Shown here: piece by piece, positions 53,799 through 63,100 of the stretch
How positions within the stretch are numbered: position 1 is the stretch's first letter
Layout: every line of letters begins with the position of its first letter
Translations under genes and position numbers: made by a program
Notes under the pieces: model-generated
The model's input: the letters and a program-made list of their open reading frames with translations, nothing else
What the model was told of the DNA's origin: nothing
Database searches by the model: none
NCBI GenBank assembly: GCA_001724025.1
Contig: MEDJ01000009.1
Coordinates: 167,777 to 231,776 of the forward strand
Length of the DNA: 64,000 bases
Direction: 5' to 3'
From: Acidobacteria bacterium SCN 69-37
GTDB taxonomy: Bacteria; Acidobacteriota; Vicinamibacteria; Vicinamibacterales; SCN-69-37

Positions 53799-54629
53799 AT
53801 GGCTGATGTTGTACTCAAGGGCAGACGCTACGACCTGGGAACGATGCTGCCGTTCCTCTTCATGCACGCGTCGGTCCTGCTCGTGCTCACCGTTCCGTTC
53901 TCGCTCGAGATGATCGCCTGGTTCGCGGGGTCGTACTACCTGCGGATGTTCGGCGTCACGGGCGGCTACCACCGCTACTTCAGCCACCGGTCCTACAAGC
54001 TCAACCGCTTCTGGCAGTTCGCCATGGCGTGCCTGGCCCAGACGTCGGCGCAGAAGGGCGCGCTCTGGTGGGCTGCCCACCACCGCGATCATCACCTGTA
54101 CTCGGATCGGAAGGAAGATCTGCACTCGCCGGTGCACGAGGGCTTCTGGTGGTCGCATCTCGGGTGGATCCTCTCCGACGAGTACGACGCCTACGACACG
54201 AAGCGCGTCTCCGACCTCGCGAAGTTCCCGGAACTGCGCTGGCTCGATCGCTTCCACCTGGCGCCGGCCATCGTCTATGCGGTCGCGATCTACCTGATTG
54301 GCGGCTGGGACGCGTTCGTGTGGGGATTCCTCGCGTCGACCGTGGCGCTCTACCACGGCACGTTCCTGATCAATTCGCTGACGCACATCTGGGGCACGCG
54401 CCGCTTCGCCACGCCCGACGAGAGCCGCAACAACTTCGTGCTGGCCGTCCTGACCATGGGCGAGGGCTGGCACAACAACCACCACTACTACATGTCGAGC
54501 GTCCGCCAGGGCATCAGGTGGTGGGAGATCGATCCCACCTACTACGTGCTGATCGCGCTGTCGTGGGTCGGCATCGCGCGCGACCTGCGGCCGTTCCGCA
54601 CGGCCCCCGGCGACGAATCACTGGCCTGA
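53799..54629 (+). CDS. Acyl-CoA / fatty-acid delta-9 desaturase
   Basis: The 276-residue membrane di-iron enzyme has the three histidine boxes HRYFSH, HHRDHH and HNNHHYY with the normal spacing. Hydrophobic helices lie between them. It introduces a double bond into acyl chains, controlling membrane fluidity. The ATG at 53799 starts MADVVLKG. It overlaps the convergent DUF3810 gene by 12 bp. Confidence 0.92.
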   Translation: MADVVLKGRRYDLGTMLPFLFMHASVLLVLTVPFSLEMIAWFAGSYYLRMFGVTGGYHRYFSHRSYKLNRFWQFAMACLAQTSAQKGALWWAAHHRDHHLYSDRKEDLHSPVHEGFWWSHLGWILSDEYDAYDTKRVSDLAKFPELRWLDRFHLAPAIVYAVAIYLIGGWDAFVWGFLASTVALYHGTFLINSLTHIWGTRRFATPDESRNNFVLAVLTMGEGWHNNHHYYMSSVRQGIRWWEIDPTYYVLIALSWVGIARDLRPFRTAPGDESLA

Positions 54630-55694
54630 CGAGGGCGTGTACGCGTCGAGCGCCCGGCGCAGGTCGGGCGACAGGATCAGCGTGAGCGCCCGGCCGTAGC
54701 TCGCGTTCCCGTCGGCCACCCGGTTCGCCTTCAGGTAATTGTCGTAGACGCGCGACGCCGCGCGCTGCACCTCGGGCCGCTGTCGCGTCATGCGCTCGGC
54801 CATCCTCGCCAGATCCTCGCGCACCCCGGCATCGAGCGCCGCGAAGACCTTCGTCCGCGCCGGACCGGGCAGCGCCCCTCCCGCTTCCAGAATCAGATAC
54901 AGGCTCGCGCTGTACGCCAGGGCCGGATCGCCCTTCATGCACGCCAGCCAGCCGACGGCGCTGGCTTCCGCCTCGTCGGCATAGCCGGCCAGGTGGGCCC
55001 ACTCGTGCGCGAGCACGAACCCGCGCTCGAACGGCAGCAGATCCGCCTGCACGATCGATTCGAGGACCAGCGGATTGAGCATGCCGTTGATCCCGGCCCA
55101 GGTGAAGAACGGCGAGAGAATCAGCGAGAACTTCGGACGGCCCGGCCGGAACATCGTCGGCCTGTCGATGGCCTGCAGCGCGGCGTGCATCGGCCCGCGC
55201 AGCCGATCGGCCGCCTGCGCGTACGAGATCGCGGACAGATCGCCCAGGCGCGGCCGGAGCCGGGCCGCGAGGGCGTTCGCGTCACCGATGGCTGCCGTGA
55301 GCGCCGCGACGCTCGGGGGCGCCGGGGCCGTCAGCGTGTCGGCGAGCGGCACGCGCCTGTAGTTCAGGCCCCACCCCAGCATGAACAGCAGGACGACGAC
55401 GGCGACGCCGCGCAGCAGGCGCCGGAGGCCTTCCCAGAGTTCGGGGAGCAACCCGCGGCGACCGCGCCACACGAACACGAGGCGGAGGACGACCAGGATC
55501 AGCAGCCCGACGATCATCGGATCGAGCAGCGCGATCGGGACGAGGTTGCTGGCGAACGTGACGCCGTTCTGCCACCACGGGTACACGCCCCGCGCGTAGA
55601 CGGTCTCGACCACGCGCGCCGGCACCGGCGCGAGCGTCACGATCGCCGCCAGCACCGACAACACGAGCCAGCCGGGGGCCGGACGCTTCCTCAT
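54618..55694 (-). CDS. DUF3810 family membrane metallopeptidase-like protein
   Basis: The 358-residue protein has an N-terminal signal/membrane segment, further hydrophobic helices (IVGLLILVVLRLVFVW, RGVAVVVLLFMLGWGLNY) and a soluble domain. That domain carries HEWAH followed by GYADEAEASAVGWLAC, a gluzincin-type arrangement. The DUF3810 family has no known function. Its start overlaps the NDH-2 stop by 4 bp (ATGA), and the Yip1 gene precedes NDH-2, so these three form an operon. Confidence 0.78.
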   Translation of the reverse strand: MRKRPAPGWLVLSVLAAIVTLAPVPARVVETVYARGVYPWWQNGVTFASNLVPIALLDPMIVGLLILVVLRLVFVWRGRRGLLPELWEGLRRLLRGVAVVVLLFMLGWGLNYRRVPLADTLTAPAPPSVAALTAAIGDANALAARLRPRLGDLSAISYAQAADRLRGPMHAALQAIDRPTMFRPGRPKFSLILSPFFTWAGINGMLNPLVLESIVQADLLPFERGFVLAHEWAHLAGYADEAEASAVGWLACMKGDPALAYSASLYLILEAGGALPGPARTKVFAALDAGVREDLARMAERMTRQRPEVQRAASRVYDNYLKANRVADGNASYGRALTLILSPDLRRALDAYTPSSGQ

Positions 55695-56983
55695 GACCGC
55701 GGCATCGCGTCGTCGGCGTCGGCGTCGGCCGTATCGAACGTGATGAGACGGACCGACCGCTGGAACGTGATGTACGAGAAGGCCCACTGCGTGAGGACCG
55801 ACAGCCGGTTGCGGAACCCGACCAGGTTCATCACGTGTACGAACAGCCAGAACAGCCAGGCCAGGTAGCCCTTGAACTTCCAGCCCGGCAGATCGGCGAC
55901 GGCCTTGTTCCGGCCGATCGTGGCCAGGTTGCCCAGATTGCGATAGCGGAATGGCTGCGTCGGCTCGCCGCGGAGCTGGCGCGCGAGGTTGGCCCCGGCC
56001 CGCCGCCCCTGCTGAATCGCCACCTGCGCCACGCCGGGCAGCCATCGGCCGTCCGCGGCCTTCAGGGCGGCCAGGTCACCAATGACGAAGATCTCGGGAT
56101 GACCCGGCACCGTCAGGTCGTCGTTGACGAGCACCCGTCCGGCCCGGTCGAGCGGCACGCCCAGCTTCGCCCCCAGCGGCGACGCCGACACGCCTGCGGC
56201 CCAGATGATGGTGCCGGCCTCGATCGTCTCTCCCCCCACGTGGACCTTGCCCGCCGTCACGCTCGTGACCACGCTGCCGGTCCAGACGTTCACGCCGAGC
56301 CGTTCGAGCGCGCGTCGCGCGAAGGCCGACAGATCCTCCGGATAGACGCCCAGGATGTTCGGTCCGCCTTCGATGAGAATCACGCGCGCCGACTCGGGAT
56401 CGATCGCGCGGAAATCGTGCGCCAGCGTGTGGCGCGCGATCTCGGCCAGCGACCCGGCCATTTCCACGCCCGTCGGTCCCCCACCGATCACGACGAACGT
56501 GAGGAGCCGCCGCTGCGCGGCCTTGTCGGTCTCCCGCTCGGCCTGTTCGAAGGCCAGCAGGACGCGTCGCCGGGCGTCGAGCGCATCTTCGAGCGTCTTC
56601 AGGCCGGGCGCGTACTGGTGCCACTCGTCGTGGCCGAAATATGCGTGCGTCGCGCCGGCCGCGACCAGCAGATAGTCGTACGGCACGTCGGTGCCGTCGG
56701 CCAGCCGCAGGTGCCGCCCGCCGGTGTCGATCGACACCACGTCGCCCATCCAGACCCGCGCGTTCGACTGGTGCCGCAGGATCCAGCGGATGGGCGCCGC
56801 AATGTCGCCCGGCGAGAGTCCCGCCGTTGCCACCTGATAGAGCAACGGCTGGAAGACGTGATGATTGCGCCGGTCGATCAGCAGCAGATCGACCGGCGCG
56901 TGCCTCAGCGCGCGGGCCGCCGTGAGTCCCCCGAATCCACCGCCAATGACGACGACCCGGGGAACCGACGTGGGAGTGCTCAC
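55691..56983 (-). CDS. ndh: Type II NADH dehydrogenase (NDH-2)
   Basis: NDH-2 passes electrons from NADH to quinone without pumping protons. The 430-residue protein has the FAD Rossmann motif VVVIGGGFGGLTAARAL, the quinone-site AAGATHAYFGHDEW region and a second NADH-binding Rossmann (VVIGGGPTGVEMAGSL). The membrane-associating C-terminal helices follow (YLAWLFWLFVHVMNLVGF). A short Asp-rich tail is extra. A Rex repressor in the same window could control it. Confidence 0.93.
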   Translation of the reverse strand: MSTPTSVPRVVVIGGGFGGLTAARALRHAPVDLLLIDRRNHHVFQPLLYQVATAGLSPGDIAAPIRWILRHQSNARVWMGDVVSIDTGGRHLRLADGTDVPYDYLLVAAGATHAYFGHDEWHQYAPGLKTLEDALDARRRVLLAFEQAERETDKAAQRRLLTFVVIGGGPTGVEMAGSLAEIARHTLAHDFRAIDPESARVILIEGGPNILGVYPEDLSAFARRALERLGVNVWTGSVVTSVTAGKVHVGGETIEAGTIIWAAGVSASPLGAKLGVPLDRAGRVLVNDDLTVPGHPEIFVIGDLAALKAADGRWLPGVAQVAIQQGRRAGANLARQLRGEPTQPFRYRNLGNLATIGRNKAVADLPGWKFKGYLAWLFWLFVHVMNLVGFRNRLSVLTQWAFSYITFQRSVRLITFDTADADADDAMPRS

Positions 56984-56987
56984 GGGA

Positions 56988-57530
56988 TCAGAACATCCCG
57001 GCCAGGCCCGCGGCCCCGATGCCCAGCGGGGTGGCGAGGAGCATCATGATGAACATGATCACCCAGGCGACCACGCACACGATGACGGCCTTCAGCGTGT
57101 CGTCGTAGTCGAGCGCCTGACGCACCCCGATCACCATCGCCACCAGGACCCAGATGCTCACCGCGAACTGGATCAGGAAGCCGAGCAACGGGATGATGCC
57201 AAGGACGCTGAAGAGTCCCGCCGACTGCGCGAACCCCATCGTCCGCAGCATCTGACCGAGATCGGCCTCGGTGTTCTTGCCCGGAAACAGCTTCGTGCCG
57301 ACGAGCAGCACGACGAACGACGCCAGCACCCAGCCGAGGAGCTGGAAAATGATGGCCGTCAGTGCGCCCAGCACTGTGATGTGGCGGATCCCCGCGATGA
57401 CGCCGGCCACGGCGACCGCGGCCACGACCATCGCCGCCTGCGAGGTGGCCGCCTGGTCGTGTTCCACTTCCTCGAACGTCGAGGGCTGTAACCGCATTGC
57501 CCCAATCACCCGTTCCTGCAGACTCGCCAT
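56988..57530 (-). CDS. Yip1-domain membrane protein
   Basis: The 180-residue protein has about five hydrophobic helices and the N-terminal MRLQPSTFEEVEHDQAATSQA region typical of bacterial Yip1-domain proteins. The pattern GTKLFPGKNTEADLGQMLRTMGFAQSAG is also conserved. The function is unknown; members often sit near transport or respiration genes. A GGAGGGG ribosome site supports the ATG at 57530. It is just upstream of NDH-2. Confidence 0.8.
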   Translation of the reverse strand: MASLQERVIGAMRLQPSTFEEVEHDQAATSQAAMVVAAVAVAGVIAGIRHITVLGALTAIIFQLLGWVLASFVVLLVGTKLFPGKNTEADLGQMLRTMGFAQSAGLFSVLGIIPLLGFLIQFAVSIWVLVAMVIGVRQALDYDDTLKAVIVCVVAWVIMFIMMLLATPLGIGAAGLAGMF

Positions 57531-57617
57531 TGTGCCCCTCCTCCGGTTCGACCGGTCGCGCCATTCTACGCGTACTCCCGGGGAACTCTCGCAGGACGTT
57601 CTCTCTGCCCCGAGGGG

Positions 57618-57722
57618 GTTCCCCGGGGCTGAAGCCCCGGGGCTCCGTACGGCGCGCGCGCACGCCACACACCGCACGCGGCCCGCAGTCTTCGGAGCCC
57701 CGGGGCTTCAGCCCCGGGGAAC
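57618..57722. repeat. 105-bp element with perfect 29-bp terminal inverted repeats
   Basis: The arms GTTCCCCGGGGCTGAAGCCC... (57618-57646) and its inverted copy (57694-57722) each form a hairpin. They enclose 47 bp. The arm design is the same as 45291-45483 but with GGCTGAAGCC in place of GTCTGAAGAC. It lies in the divergent gap before the molybdopterin enzyme. Confidence 0.88.
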
Positions 57723-57749
57723 GCGCCATCCCCGCCGTCGTCGCGGCGA

Positions 57750-57755
57750 TACACT
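57750..57755 (+). promoter_or_regulatory. -10 hexamer TACACT, near-leaderless molybdopterin gene
   Basis: TACACT ends 8 nt before the ATG at 57764. It excludes the upstream in-frame codons, which are repeat sequence. Confidence 0.4.
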
Positions 57756-57763
57756 CTTCCGTG

Positions 57764-59791
57764 ATGCCAGGACGCGACACGCCTTCGCCGCCCCTGTCCT
57801 GGGGCCGTTCCACCGTCTCGACCGCCTGCCCGCTCGACGGCCAGGACGCGTGCAGCCTGTCGGTCACCGTCGAACGCGGGCGGGTCGTGAAGATCGCGGG
57901 CAGTCCCCTGCACCCGTCGATCGCCGGGGCGATCGACGACAAGGTCCGGCGGTTCGATCGACGCCTCTACGGCCCGGATCGCGTCCAGCACCCGCTGCTC
58001 CGCACGGGGCCCCGGGGCAGCGGACAGTTTGCCCGGGTGCCCTGGGACGAGGCGCTCGATCTGCTCGTCGATCGCCTGAACGAGGCCCGCGCCACGTTCG
58101 GCGGCGACTCGATCCTGCCCTACCACTCGGGCCGCTCGAACGGCCTGCTGACCGACAATCTCGAAGACGCGCGGTTCTTCCGGCGTCTCGGGGCCTCGCA
58201 GCTGACAGGGCCGACCGGCGCCGCATCGACGGCACTCCTCGACGAGACGATGCCGGGCGTAGCCTACGAGGACTACGCAGCCGCCCGACTGATCGTCATC
58301 TGGGGTTCCAATCCATCGACGTCCGGCGCCCACCTCATTCCGTACGTCCAGCAGGCCCGCGAGCAGGGCGCCCGGCTCGTCGTCATCGATCCGCGAGCCA
58401 CGCCGCTCGCGCGGACGGCGGACCTGTATCTACCGGTTCGTCCCGGTACGGACGTCGTGGTGGCCCTGGCGGTGATCAACGAGTTGTTCACGCGCGGATG
58501 GGCCGATGAGGCGTTCCTGGCCGCTCACGCCGATGGGGTCGACCGACTGCGTGCCGCAGCCGCCGCATGGCCGATCCCCGGGGCCGCGGCCGAAGCCGGC
58601 CTCGATCCGGCCGCCCTCGCGCGATTCGCCGAGTGGTACGGCACCACGTCACCGGCCGTGATCCGCTGCGGGGCCGGCCAGGCGCGCAACCGCAATGGCG
58701 TGGCCTCGACGCGGGCCATCCTGGCGCTGCCGGCCGTGGGCGGCAAGTTCGGGGTCCGCGGCGGCGGGTACACGTTCAGCAACGCCGGTGCCTGGGGCAT
58801 CTCGCAGGAGTCCCTGATCGATCAGCCGGCCCCATCGACCCGCGCCGTCAACAGGTACCAGCTCGGGCGCGCGCTGACCACGCTCGGCGATCCGTCCGTG
58901 AAGGTCCTGTTCGTCTACAACGCGAACCCGCTGGCGACGGCGCCCGATCAGCAGGCGATCCGCCGGGGCCTGATGCGCGAAGACCTGTTCACCGTGGTCC
59001 ACGAACAGGTGCTCACCGACACGGCCCTCCACGCCGACCTCGTGCTGCCCGCCACGACGTTCCTCGAGCACTACGACATCGCGCGCGGAGACGGCGCCTA
59101 CCACCTGCACCTCGTGCAGCCGGCCATTGCGCCCGTTGGCGAGTCGCGCTCGAATCACGATCTGTTCCGCGACCTCTCCGTCCGGCTCGGCCTGGGCGAT
59201 GACGATGCCCTCGGAGAAGCGGGATTGTTGATGGAGGCGATCGCCCGCATGCCCGGCAACCTCGGCACGGCCCTGATGGCCGGTGAACGGGCCGAACCGC
59301 CAACCGGCCCTCGCCCGATCCAGTTCGTCGACGTGCACCCGTCCACGGCCGGCGGGCGCCTGCAGCTGTCTCCGGCGGCATCGGCTGCCGAGAGCGAGGC
59401 CGGTGACGCCTATCACCTCGATCCCGCGACGGAGCAATACCCGCTCGCGCTCATCAGCCCGTCGAGTGAGCGGACGATCGCCTCGACGCTCGGCGAGCAG
59501 CGTCCCAGCATCGCCAAGGTGAAGGTCCACCCGGATGATGCGCACAGTCGCGCGATTGCCGACGGCGATCCGGTGCGGATCTTCAACAACCTCGGTGACG
59601 TGCACTGCAACGCCACGATCACGCCCGAAGTCCGCCCGGGCACGCTGGCGCTGCCCCTGGGCCTGTGGGCCCGGAGCACCTACAACGGCCAGACCGGCAC
59701 GGCCCTCGTGCCCGACACGCTGACCGCCCCCGACGGCAACGCCTGTCCGAACGACGCCCGCGTGCAACTGGAGTTGTTGGGGAGACACTGA
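57764..59791 (+). CDS. Molybdopterin oxidoreductase (bis-MGD family) missing [4Fe-4S] ligands
   Basis: The 675-residue protein has the molybdopterin-enzyme fold: VIWGSNPSTSGAHLIPYVQQAREQGARLVVIDPR, VNRYQLGRALTTLGDPSVKVLFVYNANPLATAP, and a C-terminal MopB-CT domain (KVKVHPDDAHSRAIADGDPVRIFNN). The N-terminal cluster motif normally reads CPLDCPDxCS. Here it is C22-PLD-G26-QDA-C30-S, and the fourth Cys (GFLCAKV) is Asp (AIDDKVRRF). So at least two of four ligands are lost, and no Sec or clear Cys replaces the molybdenum ligand. Substrate and activity are open. It has its own promoter downstream of the repeat element. Confidence 0.87.
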   Translation: MPGRDTPSPPLSWGRSTVSTACPLDGQDACSLSVTVERGRVVKIAGSPLHPSIAGAIDDKVRRFDRRLYGPDRVQHPLLRTGPRGSGQFARVPWDEALDLLVDRLNEARATFGGDSILPYHSGRSNGLLTDNLEDARFFRRLGASQLTGPTGAASTALLDETMPGVAYEDYAAARLIVIWGSNPSTSGAHLIPYVQQAREQGARLVVIDPRATPLARTADLYLPVRPGTDVVVALAVINELFTRGWADEAFLAAHADGVDRLRAAAAAWPIPGAAAEAGLDPAALARFAEWYGTTSPAVIRCGAGQARNRNGVASTRAILALPAVGGKFGVRGGGYTFSNAGAWGISQESLIDQPAPSTRAVNRYQLGRALTTLGDPSVKVLFVYNANPLATAPDQQAIRRGLMREDLFTVVHEQVLTDTALHADLVLPATTFLEHYDIARGDGAYHLHLVQPAIAPVGESRSNHDLFRDLSVRLGLGDDDALGEAGLLMEAIARMPGNLGTALMAGERAEPPTGPRPIQFVDVHPSTAGGRLQLSPAASAAESEAGDAYHLDPATEQYPLALISPSSERTIASTLGEQRPSIAKVKVHPDDAHSRAIADGDPVRIFNNLGDVHCNATITPEVRPGTLALPLGLWARSTYNGQTGTALVPDTLTAPDGNACPNDARVQLELLGRH

Positions 59792-59940
59792 CGAAGGCTG
59801 GGAGGCTGCGGGCTGGGAGGAGGCTGGAAGGCTGCGGGGCTACGGGCTGCGGGGCCGTGGGGCCGCGGGGCTACAAGGCGACGGGGCGACGAGGCGACCG
59901 TTGGCGGAGAACCAGCCACCTTCGTAGCCTGGTGGCCTGA
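59792..59940. repeat. 8/9-bp GGGGCTAC-type tandem repeats
   Basis: GGGGCTGCGG, GGGGCCGTG, GGGGCCGCG, GGGGCTACA and GGCGACG variants follow a GGGAGG tract. This is the complementary orientation of the GTAGCC family. Confidence 0.7.
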
Positions 59941-59946
59941 GCCTGC

Positions 59947-60082
59947 CTGGAGCGGTTTTGTTTCTTCGTAGATGGAGGCCAGGGGCTTCAGCCCCTGGCG
60001 CGGCCGCACGGACTGAAGCCCGTGCGCTCCATTCGGCCAAAACCGACCGCTCAAGATCTACGCCGACTGGAAACCGCTCTAG
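59947..60082. repeat. Nested inverted-repeat element
   Basis: The outer arms are CTGGAGCGGTTTTG and its near-inverse ending GAAACCGCTCTAG. Inside lie GTAGAT/ATCTAC and two hairpins (AGGGGCTTCAGCCCCT and the half-palindrome GGACTGAAGCCC). It recalls the CTTCAG/CTGAAG core of the other REP elements. Confidence 0.75.
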
Positions 60083-60167
60083 TAGCCTCGCAGCCTAGCG
60101 GCCTCGTAGCCTAAGCCAGGAAGCCTCGCAGCCTTCCAGCCTCCTCCCAGCCTGCAGCCTCGCCTCC
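60083..60167. repeat. GTAGCC/CAGCCT repeat tract
   Basis: TAGTAGCCTCGCAGCCTAGCG copies and CCTTCCAGCCTCC units run up to the stop of the large outer-membrane protein gene. Confidence 0.65.
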
Positions 60168-63100
60168 CTAGAATCCCTGCCGAATCCCGAGTTGCCAGCG
60201 GAGCTGGCGGTCGACGCGATCGAGCGGGTGGCTGACGGCGAGTTCCAGCGGGACGAAGCCGAAGAGGTTCACGCGGACCGCCCCGCCGACACTGCGCACG
60301 AGCCGGCGCGATCCGCCGGCGAAGTCGGGCCGATCGGCCGCCGTCCACGTCAGCCCCGCATCCATGAAGAACGCGACGTCGACCGGCAGGCGCCCGTACT
60401 CGACGCGTCCCCTGAACAGCCCCGGCACCGGGGCCCGCACCTCGAGGTTGGCCACCGCCATGCGGCTGCCGAGCAGGTTGCGGAAGATGGCGCATTCGCC
60501 GTTGTCGCCGCCGCGCAGGCACTCGACGGCGGAAAACGTGCCGATCCCGTAGCCGTGCACGAACTCGGGATAGCCCGCGTAGAGATCGAGGAGCCGCTCG
60601 TGATCGGCATCGGGACCGTAGCGGCCGTCGTGCATGACGCGCACCGCCACGGTCCACGGCCTGACGGGCATGAAATAGCGACGCCAGTCGGCCAGGACGG
60701 TCACGTAGTCGAGGGTCCCGGCGGTGCCCCCCACCTCCAGCCGCGCGCGTTCGCCGAAGATCGGATGCGACGCACCGAAGAGCGACGTGTCGCGCACGAG
60801 GGCGACACTGCCATAGCCGAGATAGAACGTGGGCCCGAGCGGCACGGTCTCGCGCGTCTGCCCGATCAACGCGCGCCCGTTGGCCGCATCATACGTGGCG
60901 GTCCGCGTCTCGCGACTGAATGACAGCGCCTCGGCGCTGGCCGACGCCTCGAAGCGCGTGCTCGGGCTGAACGGATAGGCGGCCGTGAAGAAGCCGCCCC
61001 GCACCTGCTGGCGCTCGATGATCGCGTTGATCTCGGTATCGCCCGTCTCCGCGTCGTCGCGGCGCGTCAGGTATCCGATGCTCGTCGGCACGGCAGCCAG
61101 CGAGGCCGCCCAGTTCCACCGGTGCTGCCGGTTCAGGTATGTCAGCTGGCCGCCCAGGTCGGCCAGCGTGCCGCCGATCTGGACCTGCGCGCCGAGTGCC
61201 CGATCGCCCAGCATGTCGCTGAAGAAGGCGGACATGCCGCCCACGACACGCGGCCCCAGCGAACTGACACCGGCCGACACCATCGGCTGGCCCAGGAAGT
61301 CGAGCGCCAGCCCGCGCCTGTACGCGGCACCGTCGACCAGCGGCGTGACGGGCGGCAGCCCGCGATCGGCGTCCGCAATCAGCGCGAACACGTCCCCGCC
61401 GGGAACGCGGCGACCGGGCAGGACGGCCGCATCGGCGGTGGAGGCCGGCGGCACGTCGGCGCGGGTATCGGCCGGGTCGAGGCGATAGACCGCGTGGCCG
61501 TCCCGCTCGAACACGCTGAACACCAGCCGGCCGTCGGACGCCATGCTGAGCGCCGGACTGGTCGACGTGATTCCCGCCACGCCGGTGACCAGCGCCGAGA
61601 TGCGCTCGACCGGTCCCCCATCGATAGCCATGCGATAGAGGTTGTTGACGCCGTCCGGATCCGCGATGAACGTGACCACCCGACCGTCAGCCGAGATCTG
61701 CGGGCTCAGGTGCTTACCGTGCCGGAACGCGGGAATCGGACGCACCTCGTGCGTGGCGAGATCGATCCGCGCCAGGCGCAGCGCGCCGGGCTCGAGCCGG
61801 GCGAGGTCGGTCGTGAAGCGCTCGGTGACGAACACGAGCGTCGTCCCGTCCGGCGTGAACACCGGCTCGAGGTCCGCATACGGGTCGTCGGTCAACTGCT
61901 CGAGGTCGCCGCCGGCGAGCGTCACGCGATAGAGATCGATCACGCCGCCGCGATTGCCGCTCACCACCACCGACGCGCCGTCGGGCGCGAACGCCGGGTG
62001 CAGCGCGTCGTCGAGCGTCTCGAGCCGGATCTCGCGACGGATGCGGCCGTTCGACGCCTGCATGAGCACGAGCACGGGCCGTCCGCCGCGCGTGGCCGTG
62101 AGCGCCAGCGTCTGGCCGTCGGGACTCCAGGCCCCGGCGGAATTGAGGAACTGCAGGCTGTCGAAGTGCGGATCGCTCGCCGACGTCGTCAGCCGGCGGC
62201 GGATGCGGCCGGTGTCGGCATCGGCCAGGAACAAATCGATGGAGAACCTGTTGCGTTCGGAGAAGAACGCGATCGTGCGGCCGTCCGGGCTCACGCGCGG
62301 CCCCACGTTGTAGCGGCCGCCGCCCGTGTCGGGGCCGATCACCAGCCGCGGCGTGCTGGCGACGATCGCGCGCTCATCGGCCATCGCGCGGGTCGTCTCG
62401 AGGATGGCCGCGTGCCACTCGGCCGTGAGCGTGTCGGCGTCGGTGCCCAGCTGACGCGCCAGACCCTCGAGGTCGACGCGCGGGTTGGCCGCCGACCTGA
62501 TGAGCGACGCCACCGCGCGGTCGCCGTATTTCGCGCCGATGTAGGCCCAGAACGCGTGCCCCCAGCGGTACGGGAAATAATCCGGGTTCTCGAGATCGCG
62601 CAGGTGCGGCAGCGTCTCGCGCACGGCCGCGTCGCGCATCCACATCGCCGTCTGCGTGTCGACCGGGCCGAGCGAGAGGTACTCCGCCATTCCCTCGACG
62701 TACCACAGCGGAAACGCCAGGATGCCCGGCACCTGCCCCGTGCGATCGCGCGGATCGTCGCCCGTCAGATCGAACTGGAACGCGTGCACGAGCTCGTGCC
62801 CGAGCACGTGATCGGTGTCGGCGAGCGATCCCGACATCGGGAGCACGATCCGCCGCTTGATCGCCTCGGTGACGCCGCCCGTGCCCTCGCCGATCGCGCC
62901 GTCGACGGTGTTGGTCTGCCGGAAGTGCGCCGAGGCGGCGTAGAGCACGATCGGCTGCCGCCCGCGCAGGTCGTGTCCGAAGAACCGCGAGAGCCGGGCG
63001 TGCCAGCGCTCGGCCATCCGCGCCACGATGTGCGCGGCCTCGATCTCTTCCGGGTAGTAGTAGATGTCGAACCGATCGGTCTGCAGGATGCGGAAGTCGA

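Noticed and set aside
57497-57763. N-terminal extension of the molybdopterin protein
   Set aside because: The codons are the palindromic repeat element and lie upstream of the likely promoter; family proteins start close to residue 1 of the ATG at 57764.
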